From Cohnella sp. WQ 127256 (GTDB lineage: Bacteria > Bacillota > Bacilli > Paenibacillales > Paenibacillaceae), in contig NZ_JAMZCY010000005.1 in the NCBI RefSeq assembly GCF_024519285.1, forward strand, positions 496,001 to 560,000: DNA of 64,000 nucleotides, read 5' to 3'. The position numbers were made by a program, and so were the translations under genes. Every line of letters starts with the position of its first letter. Within the stretch, counting starts at the first letter, position 1. Under the pieces are notes generated by a model, which ran no database searches, was not told where the DNA came from, and saw only the letters and a program-made list of their open reading frames with translations. This document shows, piece by piece, positions 10,530 to 19,706 of the stretch.

Positions 10530-10550
10530 GAGCGGGCAACCGCTCTTTTT
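10530..10550 (+). terminator. Terminator between DUF1292 and mltG
   Basis: The stem GAGCGG (10530-10535) with CCGCTC (10540-10545) has a GCAA loop and is followed by TTTTT at 10546-10550. Confidence 0.75.
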
Positions 10551-10583
10551 CACGAAATCAGGGCTTGTTGGAGGGGAAAAGGC

Positions 10584-11891
10584 GTGGATAGAGATGATGA
10601 GCCGAATACGGGTTGGAAATCCATATATGGCAATAAGGTGAATGGCGACGAGGAAAAAACAACAGGAAATAAAGAGACAGCTGCGGCAACGGAGTTGAGC
10701 AGATTCAATCGGATGTCGAGACCCACAACATTGAATACAGAACTTCCGCGGTCCGAGGCGCCTGCTAGTTCTTCTAAGCAACCTGAAGCTGTTGCACGTA
10801 CGACAACGATTCCACCCATTCGCCGTCGCAAGCCACGTGTCTTGCTCTGGTCTTTTCTAATTGCGTCTGGACTGGTATTGTCTGTGGCTGCTGGAGTGGT
10901 GTTTTTTTTATGGAATGGCCTGCGGCCTACATCGGCATCGGCAACCCCCGTACAAGTTACGATCAGTTCGGGAATGCGTGCCCAGAAAGTCGCTGAAGTG
11001 CTTGAAGAAAACGGACTTATTCGTAATGCATTCTTATTCAGCGGCTGGTTGAAATTGGAGGGCGAGGGCTCAAGATTTCAAGCGGGTGTGTATGAGCTAG
11101 AACCAGGGATGACGCGTGAGCAAATTGTTGCAAAGCTGAATACTGGGGATATTGTAGCCGCGGCTACCATACGTTTTACGATTCCGGAAGGGTTCACGGT
11201 TCAACAAATCGCAGCCAGATTGTCGGAAACTGCGGGTGTAGACAAAGCCAAGTTTATGGAAGCCGCAGGGAATTCGGCGTTATGGACGGGATCTCTCTGG
11301 ACGAAAGCTTTGCCAGTTGATAATAGCTTAAGACAACCTCTAGAGGGGTATCTATTCCCAGATACGTACGAGATGAAGCATGGCAGTACAGAGGTTGATC
11401 TCATAAACCGGATGCTCTCTGAGCTTGATAATAAGTTAGATCAATTGCCTGAGGATTGGCAGAGTCAGTTAGAGGAGCGTGGCCTAACGGTACATCAATT
11501 GTTGACAATCGCTTCCTTGGTGGAACGTGAAGTCGTTGTTGATGAAGAACGCCCTATAGTAGCGAGTGTCATTCAGAATCGCCTCAAGAAGAAAATGCCT
11601 CTTCAAATCGATGCTACGATTCAATATTTGCTCGATAAACAGAAGGAGCGCTTGCTCGAGGTTGATCTTAAAGTGGATAGTCCTTATAATACCTATCTGA
11701 ATCAGGGATTACCCCCAGGACCAATCGCCAGTCCAAGTCTCAAATCCATTGAGGCTGCGCTGTATCCCGAGCAGACGGATTACTTGTATTATGTAACAAA
11801 GAAAGACGGAACGAATTCTCACCTATTCGCTCTAACCTACAAGCAGCATCAGAAAAATATTAAACTCAGTGAGAAAAACGTTAAAAAATAA
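10584..11891 (+). CDS. mltG: Endolytic murein transglycosylase MltG
   Basis: MltG (YceG family) cuts nascent glycan strands at the membrane and sets their length. The 435-residue protein has a soluble, low-complexity cytoplasmic N-terminus of about 90 residues. One membrane segment follows (LLWSFLIASGLVLSVAAGVV), then a LysM-like region (ITISSGMRAQKVAEVLEENG) and the catalytic YceG domain. The catalytic glutamate is probably that in IASLVEREV, about residue 313; QIDATIQYLL and NTYLNQGLPPGPIASPS are family blocks. The start is a GTG, supported by GGAGGGG at 10570-10576. In B. subtilis trmR (yrrM) follows; here the next gene is trhP1. Confidence 0.93.
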   Translation: MDRDDEPNTGWKSIYGNKVNGDEEKTTGNKETAAATELSRFNRMSRPTTLNTELPRSEAPASSSKQPEAVARTTTIPPIRRRKPRVLLWSFLIASGLVLSVAAGVVFFLWNGLRPTSASATPVQVTISSGMRAQKVAEVLEENGLIRNAFLFSGWLKLEGEGSRFQAGVYELEPGMTREQIVAKLNTGDIVAAATIRFTIPEGFTVQQIAARLSETAGVDKAKFMEAAGNSALWTGSLWTKALPVDNSLRQPLEGYLFPDTYEMKHGSTEVDLINRMLSELDNKLDQLPEDWQSQLEERGLTVHQLLTIASLVEREVVVDEERPIVASVIQNRLKKKMPLQIDATIQYLLDKQKERLLEVDLKVDSPYNTYLNQGLPPGPIASPSLKSIEAALYPEQTDYLYYVTKKDGTNSHLFALTYKQHQKNIKLSEKNVKK

Positions 11892-11897
11892 TAAAGA

Positions 11898-11990
11898 CAC
11901 GTTCCATCGGACGTGCCCGACCCGACGAGCCTAATCGAAGTGCCTATATGGCACCTTGGATAGGCGCGCCGGGTCGAAGACTTCTCGGAG
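11898..11990 (+). promoter_or_regulatory. Structured RNA leader before trhP1
   Basis: Downstream of mltG lies a small hairpin (CACGT near 11899 with ACGTG near 11911). It is followed by a layered hairpin: GACCCG 11919-11924 with CGGGTC 11970-11975, GCCTA 11929-11933 with TAGGC 11961-11965, and GTGCC 11940-11944 with GGCAC 11950-11954. No T run follows, and a ribosome binding site begins at 11987. It could be a cis-regulatory leader or a processing site; no known riboswitch class is recognised. Confidence 0.45.
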
Positions 11991-12000
11991 GTGTATTTCC

Positions 12001-12936
12001 ATTCCAACAGTTATTCCCGAATTGCTTATATCCGTAGGCTCTATTGCACAAATTGAACGTTTTATCCAAGCTGGTGCGACAGCTGTGTTAGTTGGTGAGT
12101 CGCGATTCGGCATGCGTCAGCCTGGTGAAATTAAGTCGACAGACCTGAAGGAAGCCGTCTCCACAGCTCACCGCTTGGGTGCCAAGGTTTATGTTAATAT
12201 GAATAAGCTATTTCGTAATGACGAGCTTAGCTTGCTGCCTGAATATCTAAAGGCGGTTCAAGAAGCAAAAGCGGATGCCATCGTTTTCGGTGATCCCGCA
12301 GTATTGATGAATATTAGGCAATATACTCCCGAAATGAACTGGTTCTGGAATGCAGAGATGACGGGAACGAATTCCTCATCCGCATCATATTGGGGGCAAC
12401 GGGGGGCAATTCGCGCAGTTGTTGCTCGGGAATTGAATGAGGAAGAAATCATTGATCTCAAGCAGAAATCTGCAATGGAGGTCCAGATTCAAATTCACGG
12501 AATGACTAATATTTATCATTCCCATCGCAATCTCGTACAAAGCTATTTAGAGCATCTTGGTCGTGAAGCTACTCTTATACGTAAAGGTCCGGATAAAGGG
12601 TTATTTTTGGTTGAAGCTGAGCGTCCGGATGAGAAGTTTCCTGTCTATGAGGATGATAACGGTACTCATGTCATGAGTCCTGATGATATTTGTTTACTAG
12701 AAGCATTGCCGGAGCTTATTAACGCTGGGGTTGATAGCTTATTTGTGGAGCCTCTACTGAAATCGGACGAGTATAACGAAGCTGTACTAAAGGGGTACCG
12801 ACAAGCTCTAGATTTGTGGAGTGAAAACTCTAAGGCATACAAATTTGACCCCAAGTGGTTGGCTAATATTCAAAAGCTTCAAAATCCCGATAGAGAGCTA
12901 GGATTCGGGTTTTTGTACAAGGAACAGGTTTACTAA
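12001..12936 (+). CDS. trhP1: tRNA 5-hydroxyuridine synthesis protein TrhP1 (U32 peptidase family, YrrN-like)
   Basis: YrrN/TrhP1 and YrrO/TrhP2 together make 5-hydroxyuridine at position 34 of tRNA, using prephenate. The 311-residue protein starts IPTVIPELLISVGS and shows the U32 TIM-barrel blocks IERFIQAGATAVLVGESRFG, VYVNMNKLF and MSPDDICLLEALPELINAGVDSL. Like YrrN it lacks the Cys cluster of its partner. No ATG, GTG or TTG fits: GGAGGTG at 11987-11993 is correctly spaced only for an ATT at 12001, which also gives the family's natural N-terminus. Alternatives are a TTG at 11956 without ribosome binding site and a TTG at 12022 inside the first strand. trhP2 follows 23 bases on. Confidence 0.85.
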   Translation: MPTVIPELLISVGSIAQIERFIQAGATAVLVGESRFGMRQPGEIKSTDLKEAVSTAHRLGAKVYVNMNKLFRNDELSLLPEYLKAVQEAKADAIVFGDPAVLMNIRQYTPEMNWFWNAEMTGTNSSSASYWGQRGAIRAVVARELNEEEIIDLKQKSAMEVQIQIHGMTNIYHSHRNLVQSYLEHLGREATLIRKGPDKGLFLVEAERPDEKFPVYEDDNGTHVMSPDDICLLEALPELINAGVDSLFVEPLLKSDEYNEAVLKGYRQALDLWSENSKAYKFDPKWLANIQKLQNPDRELGFGFLYKEQVY

Positions 12937-12959
12937 GACAATTGCAGGGAGGGTTAAGG

Positions 12960-14219
12960 ATGAGCCAAGCTCTTACGCAGGATAAGCCCCTTACTAAGGG
13001 GAAGAGGCAGCGCTTAGCCAAGCCGGAGCTATTAGCTCCAGCAGGAAGCTTGGAGAAATTGAAGTTTGCGGTTCATTATGGTGCTGATGCGGTTTATATT
13101 GGAGGGCAAAAGTACGGACTGCGTTCCAATGCGGATAACTTTAGCTTCGAAGAAATGCGAGAAGGTGTACAATTCGCTGCAAAATATGGTGCGAAAGTGT
13201 TCGTAGCGACGAATATCTATGCGCATCAAGAGGACTTAGAAGGGATTGCGGAATACCTCAAGCAACTAGAGGAGGTAGGGATTGCGGCTATCATAGCAGC
13301 TGATCCGGCAATCGTGGAAACGGCGCTGAGAGTCGCCCCTAAGCTAGAGGTTCATTTGAGCACTCAGCAATCGACGATGAATTGGCAAGCAGTGCAATTT
13401 TGGAAAGATGAGGGTTTGCCTCGCGTTGTACTCGCTCGTGAAACGACGATGGAGGAAATTCAAGAAATAAAAGCTCGCGTAGATGTCGAGATTGAAGCGT
13501 TCATCCATGGTGCTATGTGTTCTTCTGTTTCCGGGCGTTGTGTATTGTCCAACCATTTTACAGACCGAGATTCTAACCGTGGGGGATGCTGTCAATCCTG
13601 CCGATGGAAATACGATTTGCATGCGGATGAAGAATCTGTCATGGATGAGGGGCAAAACCCGTTTACAATGAGCTCTAAAGACTTAAGCATGATTCAACAT
13701 ATCCCAGATCTTATTGAAGCTGGAATAGATAGCTTTAAGATCGAGGGTAGAATGAAGAGCATACATTATGTAGCTTCCGTTGTTAATGTTTATCGACAAG
13801 CAATCGATGCTTATATGGCTGATCCTGAGGGGTATGAGCTAAGGCCTGAATGGGTAGAGGATATTGGTAAAGCGGCGAATAGACCGCTAAACTCGGGGTT
13901 CTTCTATACGACTCCAGGTGTGAAGGAACATATCTATGAGGCGGAAGAGAAGCCGGCTCCTTATGACTTTGCGGCTATTGTGACAGATTATGATGAGGCA
14001 ACAGGTATAGCGACTGTGCAGCAGCGTAGCCCATTCAAGCCGGGTATGGAAGTGGAGTTTTTTGGACCTGGAGGCAGACAATTTACTCAGCAAATAACGG
14101 AGATTATGGATGAGGAGGGGAATCCCCTTTCTGTTGCGCGTCATCCTCTACAGATGGTCCGTTTAAAAACGATGTATCCTGTAGGTCCATTGGATTTAAT
14201 GAGGAAAAGACTATTCTAA
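12960..14219 (+). CDS. trhP2: tRNA 5-hydroxyuridine synthesis protein TrhP2 (U32 peptidase family, YrrO-like)
   Basis: This is the 419-residue catalytic-type U32 protein. KPELLAPAGSLEKLKFAVHYGADAVYIGG is the family N-terminus, and a four-cysteine iron-sulfur cluster region follows: FIHGAMCSSVSGRC and GGCCQSCRW. The C-terminal barrel (residues about 345-419, FKPGMEVEFFGPGG) resembles the RNA-binding end domain of the family. GGGAGGG at 12947-12953 is six bases before the ATG at 12960; the TTG at 12942 is upstream of that site and rejected. It forms an operon with trhP1. Confidence 0.92.
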   Translation: MSQALTQDKPLTKGKRQRLAKPELLAPAGSLEKLKFAVHYGADAVYIGGQKYGLRSNADNFSFEEMREGVQFAAKYGAKVFVATNIYAHQEDLEGIAEYLKQLEEVGIAAIIAADPAIVETALRVAPKLEVHLSTQQSTMNWQAVQFWKDEGLPRVVLARETTMEEIQEIKARVDVEIEAFIHGAMCSSVSGRCVLSNHFTDRDSNRGGCCQSCRWKYDLHADEESVMDEGQNPFTMSSKDLSMIQHIPDLIEAGIDSFKIEGRMKSIHYVASVVNVYRQAIDAYMADPEGYELRPEWVEDIGKAANRPLNSGFFYTTPGVKEHIYEAEEKPAPYDFAAIVTDYDEATGIATVQQRSPFKPGMEVEFFGPGGRQFTQQITEIMDEEGNPLSVARHPLQMVRLKTMYPVGPLDLMRKRLF

Positions 14220-14259
14220 AATAAATAGTACAAAAATAATAAAAAAAACAAGGATTACG

Positions 14260-14355
14260 AAAGAACTTGTCGAAATTGTCACATATAAAGTTAAACGTTG
14301 ATGCCATTGTGGCCGATATAAGCTTTATAGACATCTTGGCAAGTTCTTTTATCTG
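14260..14355 (+). terminator. Extended hairpin between trhP2 and the chemoreceptor gene
   Basis: AAAGAACTTG at 14260-14269 pairs perfectly with CAAGTTCTTT at 14340-14349; inside, TATAAAG 14284-14290 pairs with CTTTATA 14323-14329, and GCCA 14303-14306 with TGGC 14310-14313. A T-rich run (TTCTTTTATC) follows. It may be an unusually long terminator of the trhP operon, or a regulatory leader of the chemoreceptor gene 50 bases downstream. Confidence 0.5.
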
Positions 14356-14398
14356 TCACTTGTCATTCGTCACTACATAGTTGGAGGTCTCCTATTGC

Positions 14399-16510
14399 AT
14401 GAGTAAATCGTGGCGTGAGAAGTTGAAAACGGAAGGTTTGAAAAAAACTGTTAAAAATGTAAGCGATTTATCAAAGCAGATGGGTGGTCAGATCAAAGGG
14501 ACGAAGTTTGAGAACCCCATCCGTTCCGTGGGTATGAAGCTGTTTTTGCTTATTTTTTGTAGTATTATTGTGTGTGTTCTATCTTTAGGATGGTTTTCCT
14601 ATTCTAAGTCCAGTACGATCATACAAAATAAAGTAGCTGATTCAAGTAACCAGACTGCTATACAGACTGCAGGCAAGATTTCGCTATTGTTAGATGGTTA
14701 TGAGCGTCAATCTCTTCAATTTATTACAGACTCAACTTTTCTTAACCTATTAAGCTCTCTTACAATTACAACGGATGACTTTGAAGCCTTTGATACGGCA
14801 AGGAAACTCACTGAGAAGCTGAACACCGTAACGATGGCTGATTCCAGCTATGAGTCTATCTCTTTGGTTCCAGCGGATCGTGCAGGCCAGTTTATCACAA
14901 CGGGTAGTTCACTTAATCAAGAAGAAGTTGTGAAGTTACCTTTCTTGAAAGAAATTTCCGAGGGTAGTGGCAAAGCGAAATGGAGTCCAACTTTGGCCAA
15001 AGGATTGGATGGAAGTCGGAATACACCAACTTTTGCTGTAGGTCGGTTATTGAATCAAGGTTCCTCCTATTATTTGATTCTAGAGATTAAAGCTAAAGTA
15101 TTGGAAGACCAGATGAAAACCGTTAATTTCGGAGAAGAAAGCTCCGCTTATATCGTTGCACCAGATGGCACAGCCGTATACGACCCAGATATAACTAAAA
15201 TGGGATTGAAGTATGAGTACGATTTACCAAGTGAAGAAGGCTCCTCAACAATAAACGTTAAGGGGACTAAGACATTATCATCCGCAGGATTAATGGGGAA
15301 TGACTGGAAGCTTATCGGTAATATCCCTGTTTCTTCTCTTGTTAAGGATGCTAAAGCAATTAGCAACCTGACTTGGATTATGACATTCATAGCTGCCTTG
15401 ATCGCTGGCGCTATCGGTATGATCGTGATGATCTCGGTTGGACGACCGCTTTCTCAGCTTCGTACGCTAATGAACGAAGGGGAACGAGGAAATTTAACTG
15501 TCCGTTCAACTATTCGTAAGAAAGACGAGATTGGTCAAGTATCCGATAGCTTTAACCGGATGATGGAGGAAATTACTAAACTCGTTCGTCAGACAAACTT
15601 ATCGGCACAAGAGGTGTTGGACACTGCGACTGCACTGACAGAGTCTTCTCGTAAAACCGCTGGTGCTGCTAAGGAAATAGCCGTAGCTACAGAGGAAATC
15701 GCAAATGGGGCGACAAACCTTGCGATGGAATCGGAGAAAGGCTCTGACCTTACTTACGAGATCGGAACTCAAGTTCAATTGGTGATTGATTCCAACGTTG
15801 AAATGGGACAATCTGCGAATGAGGTTGAAGAAGCCGGTCGACAAGGGTCGCTTTATATGGGATCACTCATTGAGAAGACGGGTCAAACGGAAGATATGAC
15901 TCGTTCGATGGTTGAGAAAGTCGATAATTTGAAAGATAGCACTCGTTCGATTAGTAAAATATTAGATGTTCTAGGCAATATGACGAAGCAAACGAATATA
16001 TTATCCTTGAACGCAACGATTGAAGCGGCAAGAGCAGGGGCAGCAGGTAAAGGCTTCATGGTTGTTGCGGATGAGATCCGCAAGCTAGCTGACCAAACCC
16101 GTGACTCTATTGGTGTCGTGGGTGGTATCGTAGAAAAAATTCAACGAGAGATCGACGAGACGGTTGGTGTCTTATCCAAGGCATATCCGATCTTCCAAGA
16201 GCAGATTCATTCCGTTCGCGAAGCGAATCAAATATTCGTTACCGTTCAAGACAATATGAGTGGTTTCGTTAGCCGTTTAGAGATGGCAACGGGTTCGGTA
16301 CGTCAATTGGAAAATGCACAATCCACTCTATCTTTGGCAATGAGTAATGTTAGTGCGGTTGCGCAGCAATCCTCAGCTACCTCAGAGGAGGTTGCATCAC
16401 TCAGCAACGAGCAATTAGGTATTAGTGATGGCTTAGTTCAGCTGTCCAATCGCTTGGAGGCCGTATCCGGTCAGTTAAGAGAGTCTTTGAGCCGTTTTAC
16501 CGTATCCTAA
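14399..16510 (+). CDS. Methyl-accepting chemotaxis protein
   Basis: This transmembrane chemoreceptor of 703 residues signals to CheA/CheW. It has a basic cytoplasmic N-terminus of about 40 residues, a first membrane helix ([19 protein letters not shown]) and a periplasm-side dCache-like sensor of about 260 residues. A second helix ([18 protein letters not shown]) is followed by HAMP ([21 protein letters not shown]) and the signalling coiled coil. The hairpin tip [22 protein letters not shown] matches the MCP consensus. An in-frame TTG at 14381 overlaps GGAGG at 14383-14387, so the ATG at 14399 is used. The ligand is unknown. It is a monocistronic gene closed by a terminator. Confidence 0.93.
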   Translation: MSKSWREKLKTEGLKKTVKNVSDLSKQMGGQIKGTKFENPIRSVGMKLFLLIFCSIIVCVLSLGWFSYSKSSTIIQNKVADSSNQTAIQTAGKISLLLDGYERQSLQFITDSTFLNLLSSLTITTDDFEAFDTARKLTEKLNTVTMADSSYESISLVPADRAGQFITTGSSLNQEEVVKLPFLKEISEGSGKAKWSPTLAKGLDGSRNTPTFAVGRLLNQGSSYYLILEIKAKVLEDQMKTVNFGEESSAYIVAPDGTAVYDPDITKMGLKYEYDLPSEEGSSTINVKGTKTLSSAGLMGNDWKLIGNIPVSSLVKDAKAISNLTWIMTFIAALIAGAIGMIVMISVGRPLSQLRTLMNEGERGNLTVRSTIRKKDEIGQVSDSFNRMMEEITKLVRQTNLSAQEVLDTATALTESSRKTAGAAKEIAVATEEIANGATNLAMESEKGSDLTYEIGTQVQLVIDSNVEMGQSANEVEEAGRQGSLYMGSLIEKTGQTEDMTRSMVEKVDNLKDSTRSISKILDVLGNMTKQTNILSLNATIEAARAGAAGKGFMVVADEIRKLADQTRDSIGVVGGIVEKIQREIDETVGVLSKAYPIFQEQIHSVREANQIFVTVQDNMSGFVSRLEMATGSVRQLENAQSTLSLAMSNVSAVAQQSSATSEEVASLSNEQLGISDGLVQLSNRLEAVSGQLRESLSRFTVS

Positions 16511-16522
16511 TCCTTAATAGGA

Positions 16523-16561
16523 AGAAGCAGGCAGGGGGAAATCCTTGCCTGCTTCTTTTTG
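16523..16561 (+). terminator. Terminator of the chemoreceptor gene
   Basis: An 11-base-pair stem (16523-16533 with 16546-16556) is followed by a T run to 16560. Confidence 0.8.
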
Positions 16562-16612
16562 TTGTGATTTGGAAATAATAGAGACTAGCGCTATAAGGAA
16601 GGAGCTGGTTTC

Positions 16613-18448
16613 ATGAACCGCGGTATTGCGACGAGAGGTTTCCGATTATTATTGTTGATCGCCTTAATTATGGGTATAGAAGGAGCTAGATTGGCGTGGC
16701 TGCAACTCGGATTAGGAGGCTCGCAGACGGCTAGTGGGTCACTTAGCGTAAGTGCTAACCATCAGCGCACGGATGAGCTTCTTGTCGACAGCGGGCGTGG
16801 GCAGTTCCGTGATCGTAACGGTAGGTTACTGACTGGTGAGACGGTACATAGTCTAGCGGCTTTTCCCGACAATGGTATGCCTCGGGGAACGAACAATGAA
16901 ATGCAGCAATTAGCAACTGCTTTAGGACTTGATTATGAGCAACTGGACAACTGGCTTATGAAGTTGCGCGAACCCGAGGTATTGAAGGATAAGAACACGT
17001 TGAGAGTTCTGAATCTCACGAAGCAGCAGATTAAGACGGCTGAACAGTCCAAGCTACTTGGTGTAGCGGTTCTTCCATTCATAAATCGATACCCCTTAAG
17101 CTTTACTCCACTTCATGCGATTGGATTTATTTCTCAGCATCCAGAAAGAGTTCGTCAGGTGTACGGTGAGCAATTAGTTAATCAGAAGATGAAGCTAAAG
17201 GTTCCGATCGGAGGGTCTGGTCTAGAGAAATCGATGGATCGATTGCTTCAGGGACGAGCTTTAACCACGGTTAGGCAGGTTACAGATGCGACTAGGCACC
17301 CATTAGAGGGGCTTGGTCTTCGGATAACGGCTCCCAATAACCCTCATTTTCCATTACAGGTAACTACGACAATAGACTTGGACATCCAGCGTATTGTAGA
17401 AAAGGTCTTGAGCATATACAACATTAATAAAGGTGCGGCTGTTGTGTTAGATACGACAAATGCGGATATTTTGGCTATGATGTCGCTCCCTCGTTTGGAT
17501 CCTTATCATATCGGTGCAAAAAATACGGATGAGCGTAACCATGCACTTGTTGCTTCCCCTCCTGGATCAGTTTTCAAAACAGTTACTTTAGCCGCGGCAA
17601 TTGAGTCCGGTGCTACGACTTGGGAGGAGAAGTTCCATTGTGATGGTCATTACGGTAAGTATGGATTGCAATGCTGGAAAGAAGATGGGCATGGGGATTT
17701 AACATTAGAGCAGGCTTTCGCACAATCTTGTAATGTCGTGTTTGCTACTTTAGCTGAACGCTTGGATCCGGCATGGCTGCAGATCACGGCTGAACGAATG
17801 GGATTAGGAAGGCAAATTGGTTGGAGTACAGCCCATTTTGTAGATGGTGAGCCATTGCGCTTGTTAGGAGAGGAAGAGGCGGGATCGATCTTCTTAAGCA
17901 AGAAAACTGCACAGGATGGTGGAGTAAGAACGGGTACTGGTATTGGTCAACGAGACGTACGTGTCACTCCGCTGCAGGTGGCGAATATGGCTGTTACGAT
18001 TTTACACGATGGTAAAGTTTTTTCTCCTCGACTTGTGAAGGAGGTACGATACGCGGATGGGGGATTGATGGCTTCACTGAAGGTTCAATATAGCAAGTCT
18101 AAATATGGCCAAATTAAGCCAGAGACAGCCGCATTATTGAGACAGGGAATGAGGTCTGTTGTACTAGAAGGTACTGCTGAGAACGCCCTGAAGGGAGCTG
18201 TGTGGTCATTAGCAGGAAAGTCGGGGACAGCGGAACTGGCAGGCAAGCAAAAAGGCCGTAACGACCAATGGTTTGTCGGTTACGGCCCTGTGGCAAGCAA
18301 GCCACGATACGTTGTAGCGGTGCTGATAGAAAATCAACCAGCAGGTCTGAGGAATCGTGGAGCGACGCTATTCGGAGCAATTATGGACGGGCTTCGCCTT
18401 CAGGAGCAACAGGATCGGACACTTGCGGCGCGAATGGAGAAACGTTAA
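16613..18448 (+). CDS. Class B penicillin-binding protein (peptidoglycan transpeptidase)
   Basis: The 611-residue protein has one N-terminal membrane anchor (FRLLLLIALIMGIEGARLAWLQL), a pedestal domain, and a transpeptidase domain. The three active-site motifs are SxxK in SPPGSVFKTV (Ser about residue 318), SxN in QSCNVVF (about 371) and KSGTAEL (about 536). The catalytic region resembles the PBP2/SpoVD superfamily, but there is no PASTA domain, and the pedestal is short; I cannot assign a specific pbp name. It probably acts in septal or sporulation cell-wall synthesis. GGAGCTGG precedes the ATG. Its last 68 bases overlap the convergent ytvI-like gene. Confidence 0.88.
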   Translation: MNRGIATRGFRLLLLIALIMGIEGARLAWLQLGLGGSQTASGSLSVSANHQRTDELLVDSGRGQFRDRNGRLLTGETVHSLAAFPDNGMPRGTNNEMQQLATALGLDYEQLDNWLMKLREPEVLKDKNTLRVLNLTKQQIKTAEQSKLLGVAVLPFINRYPLSFTPLHAIGFISQHPERVRQVYGEQLVNQKMKLKVPIGGSGLEKSMDRLLQGRALTTVRQVTDATRHPLEGLGLRITAPNNPHFPLQVTTTIDLDIQRIVEKVLSIYNINKGAAVVLDTTNADILAMMSLPRLDPYHIGAKNTDERNHALVASPPGSVFKTVTLAAAIESGATTWEEKFHCDGHYGKYGLQCWKEDGHGDLTLEQAFAQSCNVVFATLAERLDPAWLQITAERMGLGRQIGWSTAHFVDGEPLRLLGEEEAGSIFLSKKTAQDGGVRTGTGIGQRDVRVTPLQVANMAVTILHDGKVFSPRLVKEVRYADGGLMASLKVQYSKSKYGQIKPETAALLRQGMRSVVLEGTAENALKGAVWSLAGKSGTAELAGKQKGRNDQWFVGYGPVASKPRYVVAVLIENQPAGLRNRGATLFGAIMDGLRLQEQQDRTLAARMEKR

Positions 18449-19526
18449 ATTCGTCCTTAGGGAACCGTATCCATCTATGGAAGTAGCCTTGATCATATAA
18501 AGCTTTAAGTAAGATCATAAGAATCGGGGCTAAGATCAGCCCTGCGACACCAAATACAGATAAAGAAACCATCATAAAGGCAAGCATGGTGAAGGCGGAA
18601 ACACCAACGGTCTGGCCTGTAATACGAGGTTCAAGAAATTGTCTTGTCAGAGTTACAACCAGTAGGAGTCCTGTTAGCCATATGGCTAAATTGGTTTCTC
18701 CAGTAACGAATAAGTAGACAATCCACGGAATAAACAACGTACTAACTCCAAGCAAGGGGAGAACATCGAAAAAGCCTGCAAGTAATGCGATCGAGAAGGC
18801 GTTATTAACGCCTAACGCTAAGAGTGCGATAAAGATAACAATGAAGGTTATACTAATGAGCTTTCCTTGAGCTTTGAGGTAGGCACCAATTCCCTTAAAT
18901 ACATTAAGTCGTAAAAACTCGAAAGCTACTTTGATGGTTTTAGGTGACCGTTCCTTGCCGAGTCTTTTCCATGTGTCAATCTCGATGCTTAAGAAATAGG
19001 CAAGGATGATCGCGATCGAGAAGTTTAACACGAAAGAAGAGAAGGAGCTTAGAAAGCCGACAAGACTATTGAGGAAGCCACCAGCCCATTTCGCTCCTAT
19101 TGCTGTTATTGAGTCAATAGCTTGTGTTATTTTCTCAGTAATGTCAGGGGGGAGAGCTTCGATTTGCATTTTCAAGTCATCAGATATATTGCCAATTTGT
19201 TCTTGTAGAAGCTTCTGATATTCCGGTAAATCCTTGGCTAGCTGTGTGATTTGCATGGTGAAGATAAAGCCCAGTCCGATAAAAATCGCCAAAATGATTA
19301 AGGTGAAGAGGAGAACGCTTATTCCGGAAGCGATTGATTTTGGCATCCCCCAGCGATTAAGACGTCTAGCCAACGGTTCAATAATCCAAAATACCAAGAA
19401 GGATAGAAAAACGGGAGTTGCGAGATTGTATAAATAACTGAATATGTACATCGTAAGCCAAACCGTGAGGACGATCATACCGATATCGAATGCAGTCCTC
19501 CAATATTTCTGATACAACGACAACAT
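18381..19526 (-). CDS. AI-2E family permease, YtvI-like sporulation membrane protein
   Basis: This 381-residue polytopic protein has the UPF0118/AI-2E layout: N-terminal helices (FDIGMIVLTVWLTMYIFSYLY, PVFLSFLVFWIIEPLARRL), a soluble loop (KLLQEQIGNISDDLKMQIEAL) and the C-terminal helix cluster with LAGFFDVLPLLGVSTLFIPW. YtvI of B. subtilis is a sporulation membrane protein of the same family and similar length, but function here is inferred. On the minus strand GGGTGG sits eight bases before an ATG at 19526; a GTG four codons earlier is an alternative. The 3' end, coding for a Pro/Glu-rich tail, overlaps the PBP gene tail to tail, with no room for separate terminators. Confidence 0.78.
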   Translation of the reverse strand: MLSLYQKYWRTAFDIGMIVLTVWLTMYIFSYLYNLATPVFLSFLVFWIIEPLARRLNRWGMPKSIASGISVLLFTLIILAIFIGLGFIFTMQITQLAKDLPEYQKLLQEQIGNISDDLKMQIEALPPDITEKITQAIDSITAIGAKWAGGFLNSLVGFLSSFSSFVLNFSIAIILAYFLSIEIDTWKRLGKERSPKTIKVAFEFLRLNVFKGIGAYLKAQGKLISITFIVIFIALLALGVNNAFSIALLAGFFDVLPLLGVSTLFIPWIVYLFVTGETNLAIWLTGLLLVVTLTRQFLEPRITGQTVGVSAFTMLAFMMVSLSVFGVAGLILAPILMILLKALYDQGYFHRWIRFPKDEFNVSPFAPQVSDPVAPEGEARP

Positions 19527-19706
19527 CTCTATAGCCACCCTTTTCTATGTACTTTTACAAGCTTGCAATTCCATTTATTGTTCATTGTACACGATATCAA
19601 AAAAGATGCCTATAAGGATGCCTATTTTAGCCGCTTATATGATAAAATAGAGGACAGGCAATAACCTCAGGCAGTATACTATGGCAATCAAGATGGTGGG
19701 GAAGGC

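Noticed and set aside
12001..12936. trhP1 as a pseudogene because it lacks a normal start
   Set aside because: The frame is intact to the end with all family blocks, and a well-spaced ribosome binding site points to the ATT.
14260..14349. c-di-GMP (GEMM) riboswitch before the chemoreceptor gene
   Set aside because: The GEMM core sequences and the tetraloop-receptor pair are not present; only generic nested stems are seen.
19605..19632. Direct repeat GATGCCTAT(A/T) twice upstream of the deacetylase gene
   Set aside because: Two ten-base copies in an AT-rich gap are easily due to chance and do not coincide with a clear promoter.
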